A program made the translations under genes and the position numbers. A stretch of DNA of 64,000 bases from an uncultured Trueperaceae bacterium (GTDB lineage Bacteria > Deinococcota > Deinococci > Deinococcales > Trueperaceae), in NCBI GenBank assembly GCA_937907415.1, contig CALCHY010000161.1:1-64000 (forward strand). Reading direction: 5' to 3'. Positions 1 to 7,449 of this stretch are shown in pieces; position 1 is the first letter of the stretch, and each line of letters begins with the position of its first letter. The notes below the pieces were generated by a model, which saw only the letters and a list, made by a program, of their open reading frames with translations, made no database searches and was not told where the DNA came from.

Positions 1-1220
1 GTAACGGCGCCGAAACGTTGGCGCACGTAAGCGTCCAGCAAGTCGTTGAAGTCCGCCGCGATCCGCGGTCCCTGCAAGGTCGTGAGGAGCTTGCCGTCCT
101 GGTAGACGGGCGCTCTAGGCGCCTCGCCCGTTCCCGGCAAGCTGATGCCGATGTCTGCGTGCTTGGACTCGCCCGGCCCGTTCACGACGCAACCCATGAC
201 GGCCACGCGCAAACCCTCGACCCCTGGGTAGACGTCCTTCCAGCCTGGCATCGCAGACTTGAGGTGCGCCTGAATGTCGCGCGCCATCTCCTGGAAGAGC
301 GTGCTCGTCGTGCGACCGCAACCCGGACAGGCGGTGACGGTCGGGGCGAAGCGCCGCAGATCGAGCGCCTGCAGCACCTCTTGGGCGATCTCTACCTCAC
401 GTTCACGCGGAGCGCCTGGGTCTGGCGTTAGCGAGACCCTGATGGTGTCGCCGATACCCTCGGCCAACAGTGGGGCGAGCGCGGCCGTGCTGGCGACCGT
501 GCCCTTCACGCCCATGCCAGCCTCCGTCAGTCCAAGGTGGAGCGGGTAGTCGCAGCGCGCCGCAAGGCGGCGGTAGACCTCCCACAGGTCGCGGACCGTG
601 CTCACCTTGGCGCTGATGACGATGCGGTCGTGCCCGAGGCCGTGCTCCTCGGCCGCGGTCGCCGAGCGGAGCGCCGAGGCGATGAGCGCCTCGATCAACA
701 CCTCGTGAGCCGGCGCTGGCGTTGCGAGCCTGCCGTTCTCGTCCATCATCTGCGTTAGCAGGTTCTGGTCGAGGGACCCCCAGTTGACCCCGATGCGCAC
801 TGGTTTGGCGTGCTCGATGGCGACGTCGATGATGGTCAGGAAGTTCTCGTCGTGGCGCTTACCTGGCCCGACGTTGCCAGGGTTGATGCGGTACTTGTCC
901 AACGCCGCCGCCGAAGCCGGGTAGGCGGTGAGGAGCTGGTGCCCGTTGTAATGGAAGTCGCCTACCAGCGGCGCCGTCACACCTAGGTCGTCTAGGCGCT
1001 GCCTGATCTCTGGAATCGCGGCGGCTGCACGGGCGTCATTGACCGTAACGCGCACGATCTCGCTGCCCGCACGCCACAAGGTAGCGACCTGCTCGGCGGT
1101 TGCGGCGGCGTCCGCCGTGTCTGTGTTCGTCATCGACTGAACCACGACCGGGTGGCCACTGCCGATGGCGACGTTACCGATCCAAGTAGTTGGGGTCGAG
1201 CGTCTAAGGGTGAGGTCCAT
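1..1220 (-). CDS. ispG: 4-hydroxy-3-methylbut-2-enyl diphosphate synthase, 3' end cut by window edge
   Basis: This is IspG (GcpE), the [4Fe-4S] enzyme of the MEP isoprenoid pathway that converts methylerythritol cyclodiphosphate to HMBPP. Reading the minus strand from ATG at 1220 gives 406 codons with no stop before the edge. The N-terminus contains [12 protein letters not shown], typical of the family's TIM barrel. The C-terminal Fe-S region shows CPGCGR and GCVVNGPGE, which hold the cluster cysteines. Family length is about 400-430 residues, so only a few residues are missing. The gene follows the phosphatase gene at 1276-2046 on the same strand after 55 bp, so the two may be co-transcribed. 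No strong ribosome binding site is visible. The identification is secure; the missing end is simply outside the window. Confidence 0.95.
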   Translation of the reverse strand, partial: MDLTLRRSTPTTWIGNVAIGSGHPVVVQSMTNTDTADAAATAEQVATLWRAGSEIVRVTVNDARAAAAIPEIRQRLDDLGVTAPLVGDFHYNGHQLLTAYPASAAALDKYRINPGNVGPGKRHDENFLTIIDVAIEHAKPVRIGVNWGSLDQNLLTQMMDENGRLATPAPAHEVLIEALIASALRSATAAEEHGLGHDRIVISAKVSTVRDLWEVYRRLAARCDYPLHLGLTEAGMGVKGTVASTAALAPLLAEGIGDTIRVSLTPDPGAPREREVEIAQEVLQALDLRRFAPTVTACPGCGRTTSTLFQEMARDIQAHLKSAMPGWKDVYPGVEGLRVAVMGCVVNGPGESKHADIGISLPGTGEAPRAPVYQDGKLLTTLQGPRIAADFNDLLDAYVRQRFGAV

Positions 1221-1275
1221 CTGCCAAGAGCTTACTACCGCCTTCAACGGTGGACGGTCAGGGCATGAGCGTAAC

Positions 1276-2046
1276 TCAATCGGCTAGGAGCTCGAGGACC
1301 TCTGGTAGGAGCTGCAATGAAGTGCTCAACCCTTCGCCGCCGTGAATGCCTGGGTTGCCAGCCCAGTCGCCGAAGTAGCCGCCGGCCTCTGGGAGGATCA
1401 CCCCGAAGGGGCTGGCGTCGTAAGGGTTGAGCACCGGGTCGAGCATCAGCTCTAGCCGCCCGGACGCAACGAGCGCGTGGCCGTACGCGTCTGACCAGCC
1501 GACGCGGTAGTAGCTGGCGGCCTTGACGCGCTCCCAGGCGGCGCCGCGGCCGGCTGCCTCGAACGAGCCAGCATCCGTGAACGACACGAACGAGCGCGCC
1601 AACGTCAGCGTGCCGCGCACCTTCACTTGCCGGCCGTTGAGTTGCGCCCCCTTCCCCTTGGCGGCGCACAACATCTCGCCGAGGGCAGGAAAGTAAGCCG
1701 CGCCGACAACTACCTCGCCAGCGGCCTCCAAACCGAGCAGCACGGCGTAGAGCGGCACGCCGCGCATGAAGCTCTTCGTGCCGTCGATCGGGTCGATGAA
1801 CCACTTGAGTTCAGAGCCGTCGCGCACCCTGCCCCACTCCTCGCCGACGATGCCATGGTCGGGGTAGGCGGCCTCGAGTCGCGCCCTGATCAACTCCTCC
1901 GCCGCCTTGTCGGCCTGGGTCACGGGCGAGTCGTCCGGCTTGAACTCGACTTGCGGGTCGGTGCCGAAGTAGCCGAGCGTGAGGCGGCCCGCTTCGTAGG
2001 TAGTCTGCACGCAAGTGCGTAGGAGAGCATCGAGATCTAGGGGCAT
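1276..2046 (-). CDS. inositol monophosphatase family phosphatase, HisN-like
   Basis: A 256-residue Mg-dependent phosphatase of the inositol monophosphatase superfamily. Motif A reads [12 protein letters not shown] and the second metal/substrate motif reads [18 protein letters not shown]. An EE pair (IVGEEWG) supplies a further metal ligand. Within the family the sequence looks closest to the histidinol-phosphatase (HisN) branch, but inositol-phosphate or fructose-bisphosphate activity cannot be excluded by reading alone. I chose ATG 2046 because 18 further upstream codons would run into the divergent dGTPase start at 2069. A TANNNT box (TACCAT, 2055-2060) lies 8 nt upstream, suggesting a near-leaderless transcript. 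ispG follows 55 bp downstream. Confidence 0.85.
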   Translation of the reverse strand: MPLDLDALLRTCVQTTYEAGRLTLGYFGTDPQVEFKPDDSPVTQADKAAEELIRARLEAAYPDHGIVGEEWGRVRDGSELKWFIDPIDGTKSFMRGVPLYAVLLGLEAAGEVVVGAAYFPALGEMLCAAKGKGAQLNGRQVKVRGTLTLARSFVSFTDAGSFEAAGRGAAWERVKAASYYRVGWSDAYGHALVASGRLELMLDPVLNPYDASPFGVILPEAGGYFGDWAGNPGIHGGEGLSTSLQLLPEVLELLAD

Positions 2047-2053
2047 GGGTTGG

Positions 2054-2060
2054 TATGGTA
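2054..2060. promoter_or_regulatory. overlapping back-to-back -10 boxes for the phosphatase and dgt genes
   Basis: The two divergent start codons (ATG 2046 minus, ATG 2069 plus) are only 22 bp apart. TATGGT (2054-2059) on the plus strand lies 9 nt before the dgt start. TACCAT (minus strand, 2060-2055) lies 8 nt before the phosphatase start. The boxes share the same bases around a GGTACC palindrome, so the two polymerases could not bind at once. Inferred from spacing; no -35 element is evident. Confidence 0.4.
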
Positions 2061-2068
2061 CCGCCACC

Positions 2069-3217
2069 ATGTTGATGACGCGTGAACAGCTCGAGCGCAA
2101 CGAACGACTGACGTTGGCGCCTTACGCTTCCCTGGCCGTGGAGTCGCGCGGACGCATCCACCCTGAGGGCGAGAGCGCCTACCGTACGGCCTTCCAGAAG
2201 GACCGCGACCGCGTCGTGCACACGAGCGCCTTCAGGCGGCTCGAGTACAAGACGCAAGTGTTCGTCAACTACGAGGGCGACTACTACCGCACGCGCCTCA
2301 CCCACACCCTCGAGGTGGCGCAGGTGGCGACTAGCATCGCGCGCGCGCTTGGCCTCAACGAAGACCTCAGCGAGACGATCGCGCTAGCGCACGACCTCGG
2401 GCACCCGCCGTTCGGGCACGCCGGTGAGAAGGCCCTCGATAGCTTGGCTGCGGCCGTTGGCGGCTTCGACCATAACAGACAGTCATTGCGCATCGTCACC
2501 AAGCTGGAGCGGCGCTACCCCGGCTTCCCCGGCCTGAACCTGACGTGGGAGACGCTAGAAGGCATCATGAAGCACGAGACGACTTACGACGTGCCCGACC
2601 CCAGTTGGGAGCCCGACGTGCAGCCGTCGCTCGAGGCGCAGGTCGTCAACGTGGCTGATGAGGTGGCGTACAACGCCCACGACCTCGACGACGGCCTCCG
2701 CTCAGGTCACCTGACGCCCCTCGGCGTCGTCGAGGTTCCCATCATCGGCGAGCTGTTCAGCCGCCTCGGGCTAAGCATTGAACGCTTCGACTCTGGGCAG
2801 CGTTACGTCCTTATCCGCGAGCTCTTGGGTGACGTGATCACCGACGTCGTGCACGCGACGCATGCGCGCTTGGCCGACCACGGCGTGAAGTCGCTGGCTG
2901 ACGTGCGCAACGCCGCCAGCAAGCTGCTCGCGCCGTCCGACGGCATGGCGCGCGAACTAGCGCTGCTAAAGGATTACCTCTACTCCAACTTCTACTTCCA
3001 CCACCGCCTCATCCGCATGACGCGCAAGGCGCACCTCGTGCTCGAGCGCATCTACCATGCGTACGTTGAAACGCCGGCCATGCTGCCACCAGACGTGGCG
3101 CGCCAAGTGCCGGACCTCGGCCTCGAACGCGCCATAACCGACTACATCTCGGGCATGACGGACCGTTACGCGAACGAGGAGTACCGCAGGCTGTTCGACC
3201 CGCTCGCGCTCACCTGA
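2069..3217 (+). CDS. dgt: dGTPase / dNTP triphosphohydrolase, HD domain
   Basis: A 382-residue deoxynucleoside triphosphate triphosphohydrolase that cleaves dNTPs to deoxynucleoside and triphosphate. The HD-domain metal site is visible: RLTHTLEV (first His), AHDLGHPPFGHAGE (HD pair), and VADEVAYNAHDLDD (last Asp region). Thermus thermophilus has a well-studied oligomeric enzyme of this family with relaxed dNTP use. The reading frame extends 18 codons upstream to 2015, but that would overlap the divergent gene; ATG 2069 (MLMTREQ) fits the -10 box 9 nt upstream and gives the usual family length. It ends 24 bp before the convergent lipoprotein gene. Substrate range cannot be read from the sequence. 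Confidence 0.9.
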   Translation: MLMTREQLERNERLTLAPYASLAVESRGRIHPEGESAYRTAFQKDRDRVVHTSAFRRLEYKTQVFVNYEGDYYRTRLTHTLEVAQVATSIARALGLNEDLSETIALAHDLGHPPFGHAGEKALDSLAAAVGGFDHNRQSLRIVTKLERRYPGFPGLNLTWETLEGIMKHETTYDVPDPSWEPDVQPSLEAQVVNVADEVAYNAHDLDDGLRSGHLTPLGVVEVPIIGELFSRLGLSIERFDSGQRYVLIRELLGDVITDVVHATHARLADHGVKSLADVRNAASKLLAPSDGMARELALLKDYLYSNFYFHHRLIRMTRKAHLVLERIYHAYVETPAMLPPDVARQVPDLGLERAITDYISGMTDRYANEEYRRLFDPLALT

Positions 3218-3241
3218 TCGCGCCTTGCGGGCAGGTAGGCG

Positions 3242-4321
3242 TCACTGGTCCATGCGCGCAACGCCAACGAGGTTGCCGCTGGCGTCGTCACGTAGCCAGG
3301 CCGCCGAGTAGCCGCCGCGCTGCACGCGCACGATCAACCACGGGCTAGTGAGCGCCTGCGTCGTGATGCTGCCAGGGCCAGGCTCCGTGAACTGCAGGTC
3401 GAGGTACAGCTCGCCCTGCTCGTCTCGCACGTCGATGACCCGCACGCCGTAACCGCCGCTCGACTTCGTGCCTAGGAACAGTGCAACGACGGTCTCGCGG
3501 CGGAAGTCCAGCTCCGGCACCGGCGGCACGCTCAGCTGACTGCCGTACGCCTGTTGCCACAGCGAGATCAGCTGCTCGCGGTTCGAGACCATGCGGTACG
3601 TGGCCGACGTGAAGCCGACGGCCTGATTGCCTTGCGCCACCACGTCCCACGCGAGCTCCTCAGGCGCCGTGGCGGCGGCGGACGTGTCGACCGCGATGTC
3701 GCGCTGCACGTAAACCCCGGTGCGGCGTTGTTCCCCGAGCCCGTCGACGGGGTGCGGCGGCAGCGAGGCGGTCGGTAGCAGCGCCAGCGCGAACGGCCCG
3801 CCGCGGGCCCTCAAGGCGCTCGCGAGGGCGTCCGCTTCCGCCGTGGTGAGTTCACCAAGGCCACGTAGCAGGTTGAGGCGCGGTCGCGGCACGACGCGCT
3901 GCACGGTGCCTGCCTCGCCTTCGAGCATGAGGCGCAGGAACGACTGGCCGTCGTAATAGATGACCTCGGAGACGTTGCTGCCAACCGTAACGAGCATGTC
4001 GGTGGTGAAAGGGATGCGGCTGACGGTCACGGGCGGCACGTCAAGCGGCGCCAGCGCCTCGCGCAGGAACGGCTTGCCGTCGACCGACAGCGTGCCCGTG
4101 ACTTCGAACTGCTGAGGCGCCCTAGCGCCGGCGCCCTCCTTGGTGGTCAAAGACAGCGTCTGGCCCGCGTATACGAGCTGCGTCGGCTCGCCGTAGAAGT
4201 ACGAGTAGCGCGCGTTGTCCACGCCGTAGACGTATAGGTCGTGCATCTTGGGCGCCGTAGTTGGCGCACAACCTCCAAGGAACAACAAGGTGATGGCGAC
4301 CACCGACCCGACTCGTAGCAT
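3242..4321 (-). CDS. PrcB-domain lipoprotein
   Basis: A 359-residue predicted lipoprotein. The N-terminus is a short hydrophobic stretch ending in a lipobox (LLFLGGCAP), so it should be exported and lipid-anchored. The C-terminal ~110 residues contain FLGTKSSGGYGVRV and match the PrcB C-terminal domain, named after a subunit of a Treponema protease complex. The middle ~200 residues are not recognised. The start is ATG 4321, since a strong Shine-Dalgarno GGAGGAGG lies just upstream (4327-4334). The open frame continues to 4645 but that part is antisense to the divergent glycosyltransferase gene. Function is unknown; a role in envelope proteolysis is only suggested by the domain name. Confidence 0.75.
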   Translation of the reverse strand: MLRVGSVVAITLLFLGGCAPTTAPKMHDLYVYGVDNARYSYFYGEPTQLVYAGQTLSLTTKEGAGARAPQQFEVTGTLSVDGKPFLREALAPLDVPPVTVSRIPFTTDMLVTVGSNVSEVIYYDGQSFLRLMLEGEAGTVQRVVPRPRLNLLRGLGELTTAEADALASALRARGGPFALALLPTASLPPHPVDGLGEQRRTGVYVQRDIAVDTSAAATAPEELAWDVVAQGNQAVGFTSATYRMVSNREQLISLWQQAYGSQLSVPPVPELDFRRETVVALFLGTKSSGGYGVRVIDVRDEQGELYLDLQFTEPGPGSITTQALTSPWLIVRVQRGGYSAAWLRDDASGNLVGVARMDQ

Positions 4322-4411
4322 CTGAGCCTCCTCCGCGATGCTATCACCCGGTCTTACTGAGGCGTCTGAGGGAGAAGCCGAGGCGATTTGGCCGGCGGTC
4401 GGTGGCCTTGC

Positions 4412-4417
4412 TATGCT
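4412..4417 (+). promoter_or_regulatory. -10 box TATGCT, leaderless start of the glycosyltransferase gene
   Basis: TATGCT is followed by exactly six bases and then GTG 4424. This is the spacing expected for leaderless transcripts with a TANNNT promoter, as described by RNA-seq in Deinococcus. A weak TTGGCC lies about 18 bp upstream. There is no Shine-Dalgarno sequence before the GTG. Confidence 0.6.
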
Positions 4418-4423
4418 CCGGCC

Positions 4424-5584
4424 GTGACTGACCGGCCCCGCGTGCTGATCCTGTCGGCTTCTATCGGTGGCGGTCACGTCGCCGCCGCGAACGCCCTGCA
4501 AGCTGCGTGCGCGGCCCAAGAAGTCGCCAGCACCCACGTCGACCTCCTCGAGTACACCGCAGTGCCTTTCAGGCGGCTGTACAGGCAGGCGTACTTCGAC
4601 CTCGTCAGGACGGTGCCTGACCTCGTCGAGTGGGTTGGCAGGCACCTCGACCGCAGGCCAAGCGAGTTCAAGAACGTGCAGCAGCGCCTACGGGCGCGCG
4701 TCACTCGCATGTTGTCATACGAAGTTCCAGGCATCATCGACCGCTACAAGCCGGACGTAGTGGTGCACACGCACTTCCTTGGGGCCGAGATCGTCTCCGG
4801 CCGCATACGGCGCCACCGTCCACTCCCGCAGGCGGAGGTCATCACCGACTTCGCCGCGCACGCCTTCTGGTTGCAGCCGGGTATCGCGCGCTACTTCGTC
4901 GCTTCTGACGACGTGCGCGCGCAACTCATGGCGGCCGGGGTCAACGACCATCGCATTCGCGTCACTGGCATCCCGATCGGCACCGCGTTCACGAACCCAC
5001 CCACCCGCGCCGAGGCGCGCGCCGCGATCGGCGCGCCGCTAGACCGCGAGGTCCTGCTCCTGCTCGCTAGCGGCCTTGGAGCCGTGACGCTGAAGGGAAT
5101 ACTCGACCAGCTCATCGATTTCAGGTGGCCCCTCCACGTCGTCGTGGTGTGCGGCCGCAGTCCGGACCTGCTGAGCCTGGCGCGCTCGTACGTCGATCGT
5201 GTGCAGGCGCCCGTCTCCTTCTCAGTCAACGGCCTCGTCAACGACATGGCAACGCGCATGGCCGCCGCCGACATCCTCGTGAGCAAACCAGGCGGGTTGA
5301 CGAGCAGCGAGGCGCTGGCGTCTGGCCTGCCGCTGATGCTCGTTAGTCCGTACCCCCTGCAGGAGGAAGTCAACGCCAACGTGCTCCTCGAGCATGGTGT
5401 GGCCGTGCGCGTCGAGCCTATCGCCACCCTCGGCCACAAGCTAAGGCGCCTACTGGAAGCGCCTGAGCGCTTGGCCGAGATGCGCGCCAACTGCGCCGAA
5501 CTCGCGCGGCCCGACGCGGCGATGACGGTGGTGGCGACCATCGTCGACGAGTTGGTGCCGCGCGGGCGTGGGAGGCACGAGTAG
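4424..5584 (+). CDS. glycosyltransferase family 28, MGDG synthase / UgtP type
   Basis: A 386-residue glycosyltransferase related to plant MGDG synthase and bacterial processive diacylglycerol glucosyltransferases, which add sugars to diacylglycerol at the membrane. The N-terminal MGDG-synthase domain has the SIGGGHVAAANAL glycine-His loop. The C-terminal half contains the UDP-sugar site with KPGGLTSSEALASGLP. No transmembrane segment is evident, in keeping with a peripheral membrane enzyme. GTG 4424 is chosen because a TATGCT -10 box sits six bases before it. The stop TAG shares its last base with the GTG start of the next gene (TAGTG), suggesting translational coupling. Lipid acceptor and sugar cannot be determined here. 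Confidence 0.82.
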   Translation: MTDRPRVLILSASIGGGHVAAANALQAACAAQEVASTHVDLLEYTAVPFRRLYRQAYFDLVRTVPDLVEWVGRHLDRRPSEFKNVQQRLRARVTRMLSYEVPGIIDRYKPDVVVHTHFLGAEIVSGRIRRHRPLPQAEVITDFAAHAFWLQPGIARYFVASDDVRAQLMAAGVNDHRIRVTGIPIGTAFTNPPTRAEARAAIGAPLDREVLLLLASGLGAVTLKGILDQLIDFRWPLHVVVVCGRSPDLLSLARSYVDRVQAPVSFSVNGLVNDMATRMAAADILVSKPGGLTSSEALASGLPLMLVSPYPLQEEVNANVLLEHGVAVRVEPIATLGHKLRRLLEAPERLAEMRANCAELARPDAAMTVVATIVDELVPRGRGRHE

Positions 5585-7416
5585 TGAAGCGCAGCGCGTT
5601 AGCGCGGGTCGCCATCGTGATCCTCGCCCTCCTCTCTTGCACGGCCTTGGCGGCCAGGACGCAGCTTGGCCCCAGCGATCCCGGTACCGGTGGCGTTGCG
5701 TACTTCGACGTCGTCGTTTACGGCAGTGAGCCGGAGGGGATCGCGGCAGCGATCGGCGCGGCCGAGGAGGGCGCGCGGACACTGCTCGTGTCGCGCGACG
5801 AGCGCGTCGGTGGCCTGTTCGTGCTCGGCGAACTCAACATGCTGGACATGCGAACCCAGCCCTTCAACTACCAGCGCGGCATCTTCGGACGCTGGTGGCG
5901 CCAGGTCGGCGCTCACGACGCCTTCGACGTGTTGACGGCAGAGCGTGCGTTCATCAGGCTCTTGGCCGAAGCAGGCGTCGAGGTGTGGCTCGGCGCAGGG
6001 CCCGTCGAGCCACGCTTCGTCGACGGCGCGTTGCGCGGCGTGACCTTGACCGACGAGGGCGTGGCCGTCAACGCCATTCAAGTGATCGACGCCAGCGCGG
6101 ACGCCGACCTGGCCGCCAAGGCGGGTGCGCCGTTCGACTTCGGGTGGGAGCGCTTCGGCGTTGCCCAGCGCCAGGCAGACACCCTGGTGCTGAACGTTGC
6201 AGGCGTCGATTGGGCCGCCCTCAAGCGCGGGGTATCCGCACAGGGCAAGGCGTACGCCAGCATGCGTGACACGGTGGCGTGGGGGCACTTCGGAGGCGTG
6301 CCAGCCGCCTACGTGCCGACATCGAGCAGGACGCGTCTGCGTGGCCTCAATCTCGGACTGCAGGTAGATGGCAGCGTGCTAGTGAACGCGCTCCTCATCT
6401 ACGGGCTGGACCCACTCGACCCAGCCAGCCTGGCAGCGGGCCGCGTCATCGGTTTGGCTGAGGGCGAGGAGATCCTCGCCTACTTGCGCGAGCACCTGCC
6501 GGGGTTCAAGCAGGCGCGGCTGGCGGGAGCCGCCACGGAGTTGTACGTGCGCGAGTCGCGCCACCTCCTCGCGGACTGCATCCTCAGCGCAGACGACACC
6601 CTCTCGAACGTCGTGACGGCGCAGGACGTCGCAGCTGGCGGTTACCCGCTGGACGCTCAGAGCTTCACCCCGTACGATTCCGGGTTCGTGTGGGGCACGC
6701 CGGAGATCTACGGCGGACGCCTGTGCATGCTCGTTACGGCGAGTGTCGATGACCTGTGGGTCGTTGGCAGAAGCGCAGGTTACGACCCCGTCGCGTTCGC
6801 GTCCGCGCGCGTCGTGCCGTTCGGCATGGCGATGGCGGAGGCTGCCGGGGTGGCGGCCGCCACGTCAGTGCGCTTGGGTGTGCCTGCCAGCCGGGTGGCT
6901 CACGGCGAAGACCTCATCTCGCTAGTGCGCGACCGCCTGCAAGCGCGAGGCGCGCTCCTCCCGGACGTGCGCCCGCGCCCGGCAGTAGGGCCGACCAAGC
7001 ACCCTGCTTACTCTGCGTTCCGCGTGCTGGTGGCTCGCGGCTTGGCCGTGGGAGGGTACGAGAACGACCCGAAACTAGACGCACCGGTCAGCGCCATCTC
7101 GTTCGCGTATCTGCTCGGCAACGTCGCGACCCGCTTCTATTACCGATCTGAGTTCAGTACGGCGTTGGCGGCCTTCGCGCTCGAGTTGACGCTGGGAGAC
7201 GGCGCGACGCCCCTCACGAGCGACTTAGCCGCGCAACTACTCGCGCAAGCAGCTTGCGACCTCGGCGACTGCGCTGGCGCCAGCAACTGGGCTGACCTGA
7301 TGGCAGCTGGTTTGATCGACTTCGCCTCTCCACCTGCCACGCTCACGCGCGGCGACGCTTACCGCCTGGCTGCAGCGCTAGCGCTGCTGGCCCCCGACCT
7401 CGCGCGGGCCCCGTAG
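5584..7416 (+). CDS. exported FAD-dependent oxidoreductase with C-terminal SLH-like region
   Basis: A 610-residue protein starting with GTG directly coupled to the preceding gene. Residues 1-24 form a signal peptide ending in ALAA. Residues ~40-75 are a Rossmann FAD-binding unit (DVVVYGSEPEGIAAAIGAA) followed by the RVGGL motif; the dinucleotide glycine loop is the divergent form seen in the FAD_oxidored (PF12831-type) family. The last ~140 residues hold segments such as FRVLVARGLAVGGYENDPKL and WADLMAAGLIDF that loosely resemble S-layer homology repeats, which anchor proteins to the Deinococcota envelope. The substrate is unknown. The SLH assignment is weak and needs a profile search. Confidence 0.7.
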   Translation: MKRSALARVAIVILALLSCTALAARTQLGPSDPGTGGVAYFDVVVYGSEPEGIAAAIGAAEEGARTLLVSRDERVGGLFVLGELNMLDMRTQPFNYQRGIFGRWWRQVGAHDAFDVLTAERAFIRLLAEAGVEVWLGAGPVEPRFVDGALRGVTLTDEGVAVNAIQVIDASADADLAAKAGAPFDFGWERFGVAQRQADTLVLNVAGVDWAALKRGVSAQGKAYASMRDTVAWGHFGGVPAAYVPTSSRTRLRGLNLGLQVDGSVLVNALLIYGLDPLDPASLAAGRVIGLAEGEEILAYLREHLPGFKQARLAGAATELYVRESRHLLADCILSADDTLSNVVTAQDVAAGGYPLDAQSFTPYDSGFVWGTPEIYGGRLCMLVTASVDDLWVVGRSAGYDPVAFASARVVPFGMAMAEAAGVAAATSVRLGVPASRVAHGEDLISLVRDRLQARGALLPDVRPRPAVGPTKHPAYSAFRVLVARGLAVGGYENDPKLDAPVSAISFAYLLGNVATRFYYRSEFSTALAAFALELTLGDGATPLTSDLAAQLLAQAACDLGDCAGASNWADLMAAGLIDFASPPATLTRGDAYRLAAALALLAPDLARAP

Positions 7417-7449
7417 CTAGACGAGTCGAGGACGGCGGCACGTTTCGTG

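Noticed and set aside
4322..4645. 108-codon N-terminal extension of the PrcB-type lipoprotein
   Set aside because: It is antisense to the divergent glycosyltransferase, and a lipobox signal peptide with strong ribosome site begins at 4321.
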